64,000 nt of DNA. Origin: Puccinia triticina (lineage: Eukaryota; Basidiomycota; Pucciniomycetes; Pucciniales; Pucciniaceae). Shown here one piece after another: positions 36,243 through 48,494 of this stretch (the stretch's first letter is position 1; every line of letters begins with the position of its first letter). The notes beneath the pieces were generated by a model. It saw only the letters and a program-made list of their open reading frames with translations, was not told where the DNA came from and did not search any database. Location of the stretch: contig NC_070565.1 in assembly GCF_026914185.1 (NCBI RefSeq), forward strand, positions 4,154,001 through 4,218,000, read 5' to 3'. Made by a program: the position numbers and the translations under genes.

Positions 36243-38111
36243 CGTGGTGGACAGAAATTATTAGATGTATGTATCAAGAACTGTGCAAGTCGTCTGAAAC
36301 AAAGATGGGCTTTCTGAGCAATAAATTGTAGCTATTGGAGCCGGTGCTAGGCTAAGTAGGCCAAAACTTGGGGCCTTGTGAAAAGGCTTTAAACACGTGT
36401 TGACGAGACAACATCTGAACCAAGTATTACATACATGAATATGTTGTCCATCTGAGGGGTAGGCAAGGATCATGGAGGATCCCGGCAACTGCTCGAAACT
36501 CGGCAACCTCCGGATTCAACTTAAATCTCACAGAAAAAAAACCTGAAACAATTCTTGTGATTGCGTGACCCTTGAATTAGCCCGGTTCACGACGTTACAA
36601 CCAGACACACTTAACAACATTTTGTCTTAAAAATGTCGATCCGCACGGCCATTTTAAGCTCCCCATTCTTTTGACCAGCAAGTGTGATCTTAGTTGAGAA
36701 CTACTGCCCCAACGTGAACCGGTCTATTACCGGCCAGAGGTTTGAAACAAAATGGAACCGCAGTAGGCAAAACAAGACTCAAAACAACAAAAATAAAACC
36801 AACTAACCCTACCCGCAGCCTGCAGGCAAGCTTAAAAAAACCTGCCAGGCTTCGCCGGAGGGATAGAGTTCTTGTATGACATGTCTGGAGTTTTTAATCA
36901 AAATTTTGATGCATGGCTATGTCTGGCCTGCAAACGGGCTTTCTTTTCCTTGCACTCGAATTGCAACAAGCTTGAGCGGGCCACATATCTCCAGCCCCGT
37001 GTGCACGGGTCCACCAAAGAGGGTGTGGTTGGGGAGAAAAGCACACATGTTAGGGTAGTGGTCAGGGTGGCCATTGACAGTCAGTGGACATGATGGCGCC
37101 TGTTCCAGAGAAGGAGGGGGGCTGATTGTTGCCGGCCCGCCCCGGTAGGTCGAGCCGACTCCCAGCGCGGCACCAACCGAAGCCCGACATTGGCAGGTCT
37201 TCTAACCGTCAGCACCCACGTAAAGGCCGGCGGGGGAGGTTGCGCTAACGGCGGCTGCCGATACCTCCCCCAGAGCACACCAAAGATTTTGAGCCATGTC
37301 CGGGGTCACCACGATAGCACTTTCCTTGGTGATGTAAACAATTGATGTCCCAAGGCTTGAAGGTTGCTGTGGGGGCTATGTATGTACATGGAAAAGAAGA
37401 GACTGATTGGATGCCTTTGGCTTCTACGATGCCGTCCTTGGAGTCGCCAGATGAGATATACATACCTTGAAGAATAAGAGGGGGTATTTTAGCTGATGTG
37501 TGTTTTATGTGAGTTGGTTTTTGTGCGATGGAACATACGCGAACGGGTGAGGTTACTATTTGCTCGAAATGGTTCAGGAGCAGAGTCACGGAGGTTGGAG
37601 TCGATCTTTTGGGAAGGTGGATAGGTCCATTTGCTGGCTGGTGTGGTTTCTCTGCTCGGAGTTGAGAAAGCTTATCTGATGACGTACATGTTGTCACTGA
37701 ATCCAATGGCTGCATGTACCAGACATAGGTTATACTCCTGGGGCGTAGATCAGGGACTGCAAGTCTGGAATGCTCAGCATATTAGCCCCAGTTGCTTTGA
37801 TAACTTAAGAATTCTTGGTTGTATTTAATTGGATATTAATTTAGTTCCTGATGGGCAGAAATACATGGACTGCAAGACGAGGACGATTAAGACTACATGG
37901 GGGCATGCAAAGATGGATGGTAAAAACAACAACAGAGGTAAGGAAGTCAAGGAAACAAATACGCAATACAAAATGAGTTCAAGTGAGCAGGTGGATTATA
38001 CGGGTTTCAATGTGTTGGTTACCTCCTCGTGCAAGGTGATAGCTCGAGAGATCAGAAACAAGCAGAATGATAGCGATGGTAAGAGGCTAAAGACTGTGGG
38101 CCCCGGCTCAT
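36243..38111. other. Intergenic region without a convincing gene
   Basis: Contains an imperfect inverted sequence near 36815-36855 (GCCTGCAGGCAAGCTT… and …CCTGCCAGGC) and a GC-rich patch at 37090-37280. A 156-codon minus-strand frame at 37715-37245 has no recognisable motif and ordinary composition. It could be an orphan gene or chance. Nothing else seen. Confidence 0.35.
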
Positions 38112-38840
38112 TTAAATCACTTTACAGATCGTTTCGTTCGCCCCGCTGAAATTTTCTTGGGTCTCTTGGATGTTTGCTGGCTCGGCTGGAATACGGGCAG
38201 AGAGCGACATAGGGTTTGATGTTTGGCTTACCATTCGGGATGTCCCACCTCTGCCGAGGGTCAAAGGCCAGCTGGTCGGCTCGGTGGCTTCTTCGGTCTG
38301 GTAGTGGAGATGTTCGGAGGATTGCCGGGCAGCGGCCTCAATACGTCGGAGAATGTGTGCAGGCAGGTCTTTCGACTTGCGGGTGTTTTCGACTGCAGCG
38401 TCGTAGAGGGCGGACTGCTGGCGGATCATTCCCTCGTTTATAAGGCTGTATCGCATGACCTCGTCAGCGTTGGTTCGATGGGCTCCTTGGTGTTCTGTCG
38501 CTTAGTATCATGGCTGCGATGCTGCTCCCCGGAGCCATCCCCATTGCAGACCGATCGGGACGAGTCTGGGAACTCTGGCGGGGGTGTGAGAGGACGGCTG
38601 GCGGCGAGCAAGTTTTCCCTGATGAATTTTACGGCATATTTCTGGAAGACCTACGTAGATCAAGTTAGGCAGTCAGCACAGATTGCTGGTGGGCACATTT
38701 GGAGAACGAACATACATCCATGATGATCGATTTGAGCGTCAGGAAGTCTGGGCTGCCGATTACGATGCTGTTTTCGTGACATCCGCCGATAAGATAAGAG
38801 CGAGTTGCTCGCGCACTTGGCCGACGAAGCGGGTGTATGT
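38112..38840 (-). CDS. Unknown spliced gene
   Basis: A chain of plausible exons on the minus strand: a first part near 38840-38705 (LIGGCHENSIVIGSPDFLTL, then KSIIMD), donor near 38704, acceptor near 38662. The second exon reads VFQKYAVKFIRENLLAASRP. A last exon from about 38505 to 38112 contains EVMRYSLINEGMIRQQSALY and then KDLPAHILRRIEAAARQ. The composition is helical and charged, with good codon use, so I think it is a real gene. I do not recognise the protein, the 5' end is unclear, and the splice between the second and third parts is tentative. It is divergent from histone H2A. Confidence 0.45.
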
Positions 38841-39176
38841 AGTCAGGCCGAGACGAACTGGGCCAAGCAGGTGTGTGCTCCGGGCATCAAGCTTCCGTGT
38901 GCCGACATCGTTTCGTAGCGAGTGGTGAGCCAGGCCGAGGAACCAGGAGGCCGAGGGCGGTGCTCCCGTGCCGGTGGCCGGTGTGTTCCGTTGTCGGTGG
39001 CCGGTGGTCGGCTGGCTGCGGACTCACGCGCCCGCCGGGTGGTCCGGCCAGCCTGACCAATCAGAGGGCTCGGTCGCGTCCTGCGGGGAACTGCCGGGAG
39101 CGTGGCCTGGGCGAGACGCGCCCGAAGCTGGCCAGCTGGGCCTGTCACACACTCTGCCCTGGAGAGCGCCCTCGGG

Positions 39177-39184
39177 TATATAAA
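39177..39184 (+). promoter_or_regulatory. TATA box of the histone H2A gene
   Basis: Perfect TATATAAA about 115 bp upstream of the H2A start codon at 39299, followed by a C/A-rich leader (repeated CCACCACC and CAACCC) typical of highly expressed fungal genes. Confidence 0.7.
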
Positions 39185-39298
39185 CCCACCAGCACTCCCC
39201 CTCTCTACCCAATCACCACCATCCAACCTCAACCACTTCGACCCAACCACCACCACCACTCCAACCCAACCCACTCAACCCATCCAACTTACCCGAAA

Positions 39299-39922
<624 letters not shown>

Positions 39923-40382
39923 TTTGTCCCTCAACTTCCTTTTTTCGCTTTCCCTCTTTCTCTATTTCTTGCCCTTCTGTATTGTTCTTAACCACTTGAG
40001 ACAGTCCCCTAAAACCCGCTCCTCTGTAATTCTGTGATCGCAAAATACTTTTTTTCAAACTTTGAGCTGTTGTAAGTCCCAAGGAGAGGAGCACCCTTGG
40101 AGTGTATCGCACGTGACCCCTGATGATCATCAAGAAATGCGTCAAAGTACCAATGTTCGATGAGGTTCGATAACTACAGACGCAAGCAGCCCTCTGTGCT
40201 CGGACAAACACATGTCGGTGCCGTCTTCCGCCCGCTTCATTGCACTATTTGCGCCGTCCCGGGGCATCTTCTGACCGTGCAGAATGTCCATCACGTGATA
40301 TCCTTATGAATCTTTCCACCCCGTGCATTCTAGTGAGGTCAAATCAATTGAGAAATGTAATCCTTTGTTATCAACTGCTCAG

Positions 40383-40658
40383 TGGAGGACTTCCCGTCGC
40401 AATCTGGGAGCAATCTGAGAGCCTCCCAGAGTCTCAAAGCCTAAATTTCCCTGCGAAATTTGGCTCAGATCTGGGTCTGGAAGGGGTTCCCTGATTTCCC
40501 GTCAACTTTGAATAAATCTGGAATTCCAGATTTCGCAGGGGAATCTGGAATCTGGAACTCTGGATCCCTGCGGGGAGCTTCGGGGACCGAGATTTCCCTG
40601 CGAAATCTGAAATCTGGCGGCTCAGATCTGGATTTCCAGATCGACGGGAAGCCCTCCA
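40383..40658. mobile_element. MITE with TGGAGGACTTCCCGTCG termini
   Basis: Left end TGGAGGACTTCCCGTCG (from 40383) matches the reverse complement of the right end (CGACGGGAAGCCCTCCA, to 40658) with one mismatch. The 276-bp interior is made of repeated AAATCTGG, CAGATTTCG and CCCTGCGAAAT motifs on both strands, so the whole element can fold back. No coding capacity. The target duplication is unclear. Confidence 0.75.
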
Positions 40659-40766
40659 GTATTCCAGTGTGCCGGGAAAGACAGTAATCAGGCAGATCAG
40701 TATTCTCCTTCTTCTTCAGTTGTTCATCGTTACACTTGACCTTATCTATCCACGTACGGTCCTCAC

Positions 40767-42210
40767 ATGGTGGTGACATCAGAGGGGAACGATGTACATA
40801 TGATCCCGGATGCAATCCATTTCAAAAAAGAAACAATGAGAATGTTCAGAAGTCGGGGGCATTGGAAAAGAAGATCAAACCTCTTGGAAAAAAACCAAGC
40901 AAAAGAAGAAGAAAACCCTAAAAGCTCAATTGAAGCAAGTTCAGGACAGCAGGATGTGGAAGATGCAAAAGTGTATGTTTGTTCTTGAATGATTTTACAG
41001 TGATTGATTCATAGAGGGATCCACTCATGACAATCATGCTTGTTTTTTTTTCTGGAAGTAGTGTCTTGAAAAATCCAAAAGAGAAGCTTCCACTCCAGGA
41101 AAGCATGATCAATTCCAGGGGGTTGGTGAAGGCCACAACAAAAGGAAATTCAGAGCTTACACCTTGGTAAGTAACCCCTCATGAGAATTGAAACTTTGCA
41201 GCATGGCTAATCTGAAATTTGTGCTTTTGTGCATCACTTGTTTGATTATTTACAATAGGGGGATTCAAAGTTGGCAATGCACGACTTGCATGCACTTTTG
41301 CAAGTTGTGGTTCAAAGCTTTTATTGAACACCAAATTTCAAAAAAAAAACATCCAAGCAGGCTTAGGCCCAGGGGGTGTAGTACAGTGTGGCTTGCATGC
41401 ACTTTTGCAACTTGGTGTTCAAGAATGAACTTGAACACCAACTTACAAAAGTGCATGCAAGTTGCATCTGGCCAACTTTGAAAACCCCTAATAAAGCCTC
41501 AGCTGTTAGAGCTGTTGCAACATGGGTGAAAAAGTGAAGCCTGAAGCTGATACGTAAACACTTAGAAGATGACAATATGATATATGAACAGCTGTACAGG
41601 TACTTGGCCTTTTGCCCTGGATCCCATCTCAAGGAGGATGTGATTTTCCAAAGAATCAAGAGGCCCAGGCCCACATACAAGATTGTTGAAGCAAACACTA
41701 TCCAATCTCTGAGGGGGATCTAATGATGGCTACTGAAACTGACCCAGCTTATAAGGTCATCACAAAGGAAAAAGGAAAAGCCTCCAAAAGTAAATCAGTA
41801 AACAAGAACAAAAAACTTCAGAGACACCTTGAACTCTGCAACTCTAAATGGGTAGAAACATGGAAGAAGAAAAAACTTGATCAAAATCTCATGGACAGTT
41901 TATTGCAGCATTTGAATGTTCAAGACCAATCAAAACAATTGCCTTAGAATGACATGGTGCTTGATGCATACAAACGGTTTTGGGATGTTTGTACCCAGAA
42001 CCAAAAGAAATTTATGGCAGGTCAGTTCTGGATCAGTAAGATACTAGGTGTCAGAGAAACTCAACAACAAGTTCAGACCACAATCAAATGATTTATTTCC
42101 AATCTCACAATCTTTGAAAACTGGAAAACAATAACAAATGAATTTCTTTGTAATGGGAAGCTTACAGAAACATCAGTTGAGCAGATTGAAAGGTCCTACA
42201 TAGAGATGGC
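40767..42210 (+). pseudogene. Decayed paralogue of unknown gene A
   Basis: From about 41550 the translated segments IYEQLYRYL, HLKEDVIFQRIKRPRPTYKIVE and, in another frame, WVETWKKKKLDQNLMDSLLQHL align with gene A. The matching gene A parts are LNEYLRV, LSRKDVFNVKLKLPRRRILKE and LKIWEEKDLDFDYMHHISNHL. The copy has frame changes and stops (for example before 41723 and at 41945) and then runs into a retrotransposon at about 42213. Short upstream exon-like pieces (40767-40972 and 41060-41165) may belong to it. A MITE at 41256-41490 sits inside. The similarity is by eye, but the order of matches is collinear. Confidence 0.6.
41256..41490. mobile_element. MITE with TAGGGG.ATTCAAAGTTGGC termini
   Basis: Left end TAGGGGGATTCAAAGTTGGC and right end GCCAACTTTGAAAACCCCTA are inverted copies. 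The 235-bp interior repeats TTGCATGCACTTTTGCAA-type words four times in both orientations. The ends share GGGG..TTCAAAGTT with the MITE at 33447-33644, so both probably belong to one superfamily with TA target sites. Confidence 0.75.
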
Positions 42211-42212
42211 AC

Positions 42213-43568
42213 TTAGCACCCGCTGGAGTAACATTCTAATGGTGCAAAACGGGTCCTTGTGTCTGAAAAACCTTGTCTTGGATCTGAAAATCCGGGTGAT
42301 GAAGGTCTGCTAAGATGCAGAGGGGCAGCTCTAGTCTGGTATTCTAGTGCATTGGTGAGTTTCTTTACTTTCTCCTTCAACTCCTCTGTCTCAGTAGGAT
42401 CCTGAATGGCAACCTTTTTCTTGGGCCCCTCTTTTTTAGTGGATGCTACCTTGTCATTGTCAAAGTCAATAATGATTAGGGCCATGTCAACATATTTCTT
42501 TAACTTGTCCAATTCCGGGATGATATTACGTCCGTCTCTGGTTTTCTTGAGTTCCTTGGCATGAGCTAACTCTTTGGTGACTTCCTTCTTCAACTCATCA
42601 GAAAGAGCCCTCCAAAGAGGATTGCCGCTTTCTGGATTCAAGTGACTGTATCCCATTTGAGTAAAATAGCCTGTCATTTCTTCAAGCTCACCAATGAACT
42701 TCTTATACTCAATTCTAGTTTTGATACCCTGACTGTTGCGGGCCTTCTGGATCAACTTTGGTATGGCATCTTCCCTATATTTCCTAAATGGAATAGCCCT
42801 GCCCCATTTCCTGATCATCTGCTTCTTCAGAAGCTCCCAGTTACCTGTCTCATGTCCGTCCATCTGCTCAAGAGCTTCACTTATCTTCTTATTATTGATG
42901 ATGAGTGGCAATTGAAATGCAAGGTCAATTGCACCAGCGCCTTGAATTGAAGCAACCTTCTCTACCCTCTGTATGAATGTCTCTACTTCTGTGCCGTCAA
43001 AGTGAAGATTTATATTCTTGATGTCAAGTATAACTCCTTTGCACTTGTCTGGCAACATGATTTTGGTATGAGGTCAGGCCTGACTTGACTCTGGCGATGG
43101 ACCTCCGGCCACAGGTAATGGTCCTGGTGACATCAAAAAGCTCTTGTCCCCTGCATCCAAAGTTGTCTCAAAAATTTGTGTCCTATCTGTGTAAGATGTT
43201 GACTCTGCAAATCTCAAAGAAGTTCTTTGTGCTAGAGCAGGTGTTTCTGAGATTGGTCTCTGTTGAGGTGTGTCTAGTACAGCCTGTATCTTCTCCTGAT
43301 TTTTGCTCATTTCCCACATTTCTTCCATCATTTCTTGTAGATAAGCTTGCAACTTGGATATCTCTTTCTCTTTCTCCTGGAGAACCGCTGTAGGATTTGT
43401 TGATTCTTCAGCCATTGTGTGGTTTTCTTGTAGCCAGCTTGCTAGGGTTTTGTAAATATCCTTGTTGCCTTGTGGGACCTCATCAATGTATTTGCTTACA
43501 AACTTTTGTTCCTGTTCTGAAAAGCAGGGGTTGTGCCAAATCCGCTCCTCCTCTTGTTTTTGGTCCAT
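42213..43568 (-). pseudogene. Truncated gag of an older Ty3/gypsy element, with an in-frame TGA
   Basis: Reading on the minus strand, the N-terminal part starts at MDQKQEEERIWHNPCFSEQE (43568) and has a coiled coil (KEISKLQAYLQEMMEEMW). It stops at TGA (43074-43076). The same frame then resumes at MLPDKCKGVILDIKNINLHF and gives a capsid-like domain (FDGTEVETFIQRVEKVASIQ, then NWELLKKQMIRKWGRAI) to 42213. No zinc knuckle, protease or pol follows, because the element is truncated at the gene A pseudogene. The candidate primer-binding site is the minus-strand TGGTGTCCCAACAGTGG at 43657-43641, two bases from the LTR. The TGA is followed by C. Confidence 0.7.
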
Positions 43569-43659
43569 ATTGTTATCCACTGTTTCTTTATTTCTGTGTT
43601 GCTGATGGTGATTTGTTGTTGATCTTCTGAATTTTGTTGGCCACTGTTGGGACACCAGA

Positions 43660-44488
43660 TGTGAGAACTCCTTTGGGACGGGTGGCAGTTCTGTGAGGGG
43701 GAAATACCAGTTATAATATTTCAAAGATGTAAGAAGCTATTACAACTGTTACGGGTGGTTTGATTCTGAAAGACCTGCCCCTCTATGATACTACACAAGA
43801 GCTTTCACAACAAATTTATTTATTGTTGTGGCAAACTAATGATAGAGAAAACTATGTGCAGCAGTCTCTTATCAGACCTAGATCAAACTTGAATTCAGTG
43901 GAAAGTGGATTTTGTATGGGAAATGGAGTCGGAGTGGTTTACAGCAGCCTTGAGTCAGATAATGGAAATGAGTCTTAACGTAAGATATGTTTTATATGTT
44001 TTTAACTTTTATATGTTTGTGATGTGAAAGCGGAGATAAACTGATACAAGACTTCTGAGAGAACTGATGTTATATGTGAACTATTCAAAGTGTCTTTGCC
44101 CTCTTCCATAACCTTCAGTTAAGAGCAAAATTGGTTAAGATCACTTTGACTTGTTAAGAGCACAAGTGGGTGATGATTGCTACTTGAATACTTAGAACTA
44201 CTCTGAGGTATGAAAGATGTTGATGGGCAACTTGATTGAGATCACACTACTGGATTTTATGTGGATGCAACTAGTAACTCTGAGTGAGATGTGTGTTTTG
44301 GTTAGGATTGCCTGAGTGGCATGCTGAAACTGAGGAGGGAAAATCTCCTCCTTTATAGTAAAATATGAGGATTTTTTGCTGGTGGGGATCCTTGTGAGGG
44401 ATTTTTGCTGGTGTGACCACCATACAGGTGTCCATGTGGTGATGGTATCCACGTGGTTGTGGTGGTGGTGCCCATATGGTGTCAACGT
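43660..44488 (-). mobile_element. LTR of the older reverse-strand element, inner part
   Basis: Begins TGTGAGAAC at 43660 next to the primer-binding site of the truncated gag element. It carries a minus-strand TATA-like TATAAAGG near 44352-44360. It is cut at 44488 by insertion of the outer element, and its continuation is at 62309 to about 62535, so the LTR is about 1.05 kb. The flank contains a GGTGTCCACGTGGTTGTGGT repeat found on both sides of the insertion. The partner LTR is not in the window. Confidence 0.55.
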
Positions 44489-45377
44489 TGTGGTGATTTA
44501 TATAGGCAAGCGCGGTAGAATGTCCATGCGGGGATAGCGCGGGCGGGGAATGCACAAAGCCGCTCAGGCAGAGTGCATTCCGGTGACATAAGCACTGAGG
44601 ATGAGGTCAGGAAAGCACGCTAAGAAAGCTTACGGAAAGTCACGCGCGGACTGGAATGCACGGATTGCGGATTGCGGATTGCGGATTGCGGATTGCGGAT
44701 TTCGGATCGGATATTCGGATTGGAGCGGAAAAGACAGGGCTGGACTGCGGCGGGACTACACACGTGGACTGGTAGCAGCGGCGCGTCAGCGGGTGAGCCA
44801 TGACAGCCCAAGCGGGTTCCACCAGCGGGTGGAACCGGGGTGAAGGCGGTGGCGAGAGAACAACTGACGGGGGCTAGACAGAGGACGGTGGGAGGGCAAG
44901 CGTCGGAGAGGAGCGGAGTCTGGGAAAGTGACGAGTGGGATAGCGGGCGGAGCAGGCGGACTAGTGCGTGAAAGTGTCAGACGTGCGGGATCGGGTGGGA
45001 ACGGTGCGCGGAGGGAAGGACGGGGGGGGGACTTTCTTCTTCTTCTTCTCATAACACATATCCTATCAGAGATCATCTTACGGATTACTTATCATTGTAC
45101 TTACAACTATGGACGTACGAGAGTTATTAAGAAGATTATCTGTGTTCTTATCCTTATTCAAGAGTTACTTGCAGATTTTGTGCTTACAAAGTGCGGAGCT
45201 TTATTCACTTGCGGATTATTACTCTATAGATCAGGCTCAGTAGAGGAGTGCTGAAGGCTAGCGGAAAGTAGCAGTGCGGAGCCAAGTTACCGACAATCAC
45301 ACAGCCCGGACATCAATATTCTTGAAGGAGGCGGTTAGCGGACTCTCTTCACCAATTAACCAGCTTTCTTTCTCACA
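44489..45377 (+). repeat. 5' LTR of the outer element (889 bp)
   Basis: Runs TGTGGTGATT…TCTCACA. Contains a 7-bp tandem CGGATTG in five copies (three in the 3' LTR) and a 13-bp insertion relative to the 3' LTR. The first 20 bases carry TATATAAA on the minus strand. Confidence 0.92.
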
Positions 45378-45453
45378 AGTGGGGGTCTGGCCGGGAACCC
45401 AACTTTGTGTTGTTATTGGATACTCGGGAACTAGACTTGCGCAGAAACGTTGA

Positions 45454-47727
45454 ATGAACCCTTTGGAAGGCGAATTCTTTACTCCAGGCGACGAAGAAGC
45501 TCAGATCGGATCAGGCGGCTTGGACAGCGGAGACACAGTAATTGCGGAAAACGGAGAAGGCTCTTCTTCAAGACCAGCCGAAACACAATTGTGGTTAGGA
45601 TTAGCGGGAGGACCGAGACTAGGACAGACATCTTTTTTGTCGGTGCAGAGTCAGTTTTCACCTAATCAGTCAATTGCGGCGAGGAGGCGACAGTTGTATC
45701 AGCGGAGCACTCTAAACGATTGACCAGCGGTGCCAACGGGAGGAACAACAAGCGGAACTTACGGAGTTCAACCAGAGGAGACAGAAGACGAGACCATGGA
45801 AGAAGCGCTAGGTGGACAACGGCCTGCTGCTCCTGCGCCGAGCGGAGCAAAGATACGGCCCAGGGATTATCTGCACCTTAAGTTTTCAGAGGCGGAGGTG
45901 GAGCGTTTTATCAACCGGTTCGAAAGAGCGGCTCTGCAAGAAGGTCTTACGGATGCGGATAAAGCGTACCAGGTGGTCAACTTCTTTCCAGAAGGCGAGG
46001 ACTTGCAGGAAGTGGAGGACATGAAGGGGTTCGAGAGTAAGGATTGGACCAAGCTCAAGGAGGAGATACTTGAGAGGTGGGAAGACCGTGGACCCAGGTA
46101 TTGGGAGAGCGACCTGGAGAAAGTGGCTTTGGAGCGTGCGGAAAAGGGTGGCGTTCGGACACAAGCGGAGTATGTGTCCTACATCACCAGTTTTGACCAG
46201 GTTCTGCGGTATCTGGAGCGGAACAAGATTGTGACGGCCAATATGGGTACGACGAAGCGGATTTTCTTGAAGGGATTTGACCGGACCTTCACTGAGAAGG
46301 TGCTTCGGGGACTGATGGTCAAACCACGACTTGGTGGGCCAAAACTGTTGCCCAGCATGAAGGAGCTGCGGACCGCTGTCAAGGCGGAACTCAAAGTGTT
46401 GGAACTCATGAACGACAGCCAAGGAGATGCGGTCGTGAGGGCAGAACCGGCTCCGCAGGCACCGGTGACGGTCAAAGACGTGAGTGACCTGGCGGATACG
46501 CTGAAAGAACTGAGGCTGTTCATGCAGAAAGCGGCGCACAAGCAACCAAAGGAACAACAGGCGGCCGTGGCACCAGCAGCTCCTCAGGCGGATGGTGCTC
46601 TGCAGGCTGGCGGGATGCCGCCGTGGAGGCAAGGACCTCTGGTGTGTGACTACTGCAAGGAAACTGGCCATATGCGGAATCAGTGCGAGTACTTTGAAAC
46701 GGATCGGGCTGCGGGAAAAGTTTCCTCGTGGGGGCGCGCTTTCTTCTGGCCGGATCATACACCAGTGGATGGACCGATTCCAAAGGATGTGGTGTGGGCC
46801 GGACAACCTTTGGCGAAAGGAAAAGAGGTGGAAGGGAAAGTGAATATTGGGATGGTCAAGGGCATGGTGTGGAAGCCGCCGGCAGTGGCCAGCAGTGTGA
46901 AGTGCGTGCAAACGGGGGAAGTCTTCTTGGGGGAGCGTTTGGAGAAGATGGATTTGGATCCCGTTCCCGCTCCTAAAGCCAGACCGGAGCCGGTCAAGCA
47001 GCTTCCGGTAGCTCCGGTGGCGGGGGGCAACAATAAAAAGGCGGCAGAAGTTGCACGGCGAGCAATGGGCGCGGAAACCACGGTAGCCCTTACCTTGAGG
47101 GAGCTGGCGGCAATTTCCCCGGTGATGGCGGACGAGATGATCAGCGTGTTGAAAGAGGCGTCAGGTGAAAGGAAGCCAGCGGCAATGGCTGTCACTACTA
47201 ACGGGGAAACTGCGGAAGTTAAGTGTGCGGAGTTCGGACACTTGCTGGATTCAATTCCCGTTCTACCACCTATGGCCGTGTCCTGCCCACTGGGATACGT
47301 GAGTATGAGGGTAGGAAACGTCACGAAATGGGCTATGATCAACACAGGGTCCATGATCAACATTCTTCCGGCGGATTTGGCGTCGGAGGCTAACTTGGTG
47401 CTGTGGAAGACTCACATAAAAATCCGCACGATGGGCGGGTTTACTTGTGAAGTGGACGGGATAGCGGAGGCGGCAAAAGTGGTCAAGAAGTTATCATTCC
47501 TGGTAACTAGGTCTCACGAGATCATCCTTGGTCGACCAGCATTGTTTGCTTTTCAAGCGCAACTGCGTTTCTGTCCCGCAAGGCAAGAGGAAGTGATGCG
47601 GGTGGAAGGGACTCACAGGAAGCAGTACGAGACGATCATCTGCCAGCCTCAAAGCGGAGATTGGGTGACGGAGGTGGGCAATGGGGCACTGCATCACTGT
47701 GCGGAGCCTCCCACGGAGGATTTTTAG
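45454..47727 (+). pseudogene. gag: gag-protease ORF of the outer element
   Basis: Starts MNPLEGEFFTPGDEEAQIGS at 45454. An in-frame TGA at 45721-45723 splits an 89-codon leader from the main ORF, which continues in the same frame to TAG at 47727. The capsid-like domain includes LKFSEAEVERFINRFERAAL and NWTKLKE-type helices (KDWTKLKEEILERWEDRG). The CCHC knuckle CDYCKETGHMRNQC is near 46645, matching C-x2-C-x4-H-x4-C. A retropepsin-like domain is near 47320-47570 (MINTGSMINILPADL … IILGRPALF). The catalytic Asp of the usual DTG/DSG is Asn here (AAC at 47341), so the protease should be dead. After TAG the same frame stays open for 30 codons up to the inner insertion. Confidence 0.85.
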
Positions 47728-47817
47728 TTGTTGGCCGAGCTATCCGGGCAAAGGAAGCTTCGACTCAGCCTGGACGGTCAACATTTAAGAAGCGGGAGGG
47801 TATTGGCAAAGGTACAG

Positions 47818-48492
47818 TGTGGTGCGCTATCCGGTACAGACGGTGTCAAGGTCAAAATGGGCGGTGGAGCGCGGATTGGCGCGCAGGGTTTCTTTTCTTC
47901 TATGTTTGGCTATGTGGCGGGTTGGTTTTTGTCTGAGTGTTGTTGGTTTTGTTTTGGTTTTGTTCTTTTGTTTGTTTCTTTTTTCCTGTTGAGTTTGTTG
48001 CGCGCGTGGGTGTATGATGAAGGTCCCGCTGCGCGCTGCGCCCGGAGTCTGAGTTCAGTTCGAACTCAGATGATGGGACGGCATGGGAGACACTCTGAAC
48101 CGTATTTTTCCATCAGAATTTTATTGATCTTCAGTATTGATCGCGATCCTGAGCATTTTCTCCGAGCTTTATCCATCCCGCTGACTCGCGGGACTCTTAT
48201 CACGCACGTGGCGTAGCTTTGTCGATCATCTTCCTGTCTGACTCCGCCTTCCGGCGCCCTTTCGACGATCCCCAGATCCTCAACTTTCCTCATCCTTCCC
48301 GATTTTTCCCTTTTCTTTCTCTTCTCAACCCAAAACCCCGCCGACGCGCGCTCAACGCCGTCGTAAATCAAACACTCCCCTACCTCATCGCTTACAGATC
48401 CCCCCCTTCTTTCCGCGACCAATCCCCGGAGGGCATTCCCCAACCTTATCCCTCCAACAACTGCCGCCGCCTGGCACGGACGGAGTTCCACA
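47818..48492 (+). repeat. 5' LTR of the inner element (675 bp)
   Basis: Runs TGTGGTGCGC…GTTCCACA. The open frames inside it recur identically in the 3' LTR and are not genes. The first half is G/T-rich with TTTTGTTTTG runs; the second half is C/T-rich. Confidence 0.93.
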
Positions 48493-48494
48493 TT

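Noticed and set aside
37245..37715. 156-codon minus-strand ORF
   Set aside because: No motif, no splice partners and ordinary composition; kept only as a note in the intergenic entry.
43760..43978. Short ORF as the C-terminal part of the gene A pseudogene beyond a retrotransposon
   Set aside because: It falls inside the LTR of the reverse-strand element; no alignment with gene A was seen.
47725..47820. Gag-pol readthrough at TAG of the outer element
   Set aside because: The same frame is open for 30 codons, but the pol frame after removing the inner element does not clearly join it, and a TGA follows shortly. Not supported.
47728..48216. Long open frame after the outer gag, repeated at 55067-55477
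   Set aside because: Apart from about 30 codons continuing gag, it lies in the LTR of the inner element and recurs in both LTRs; a sequence by-product.
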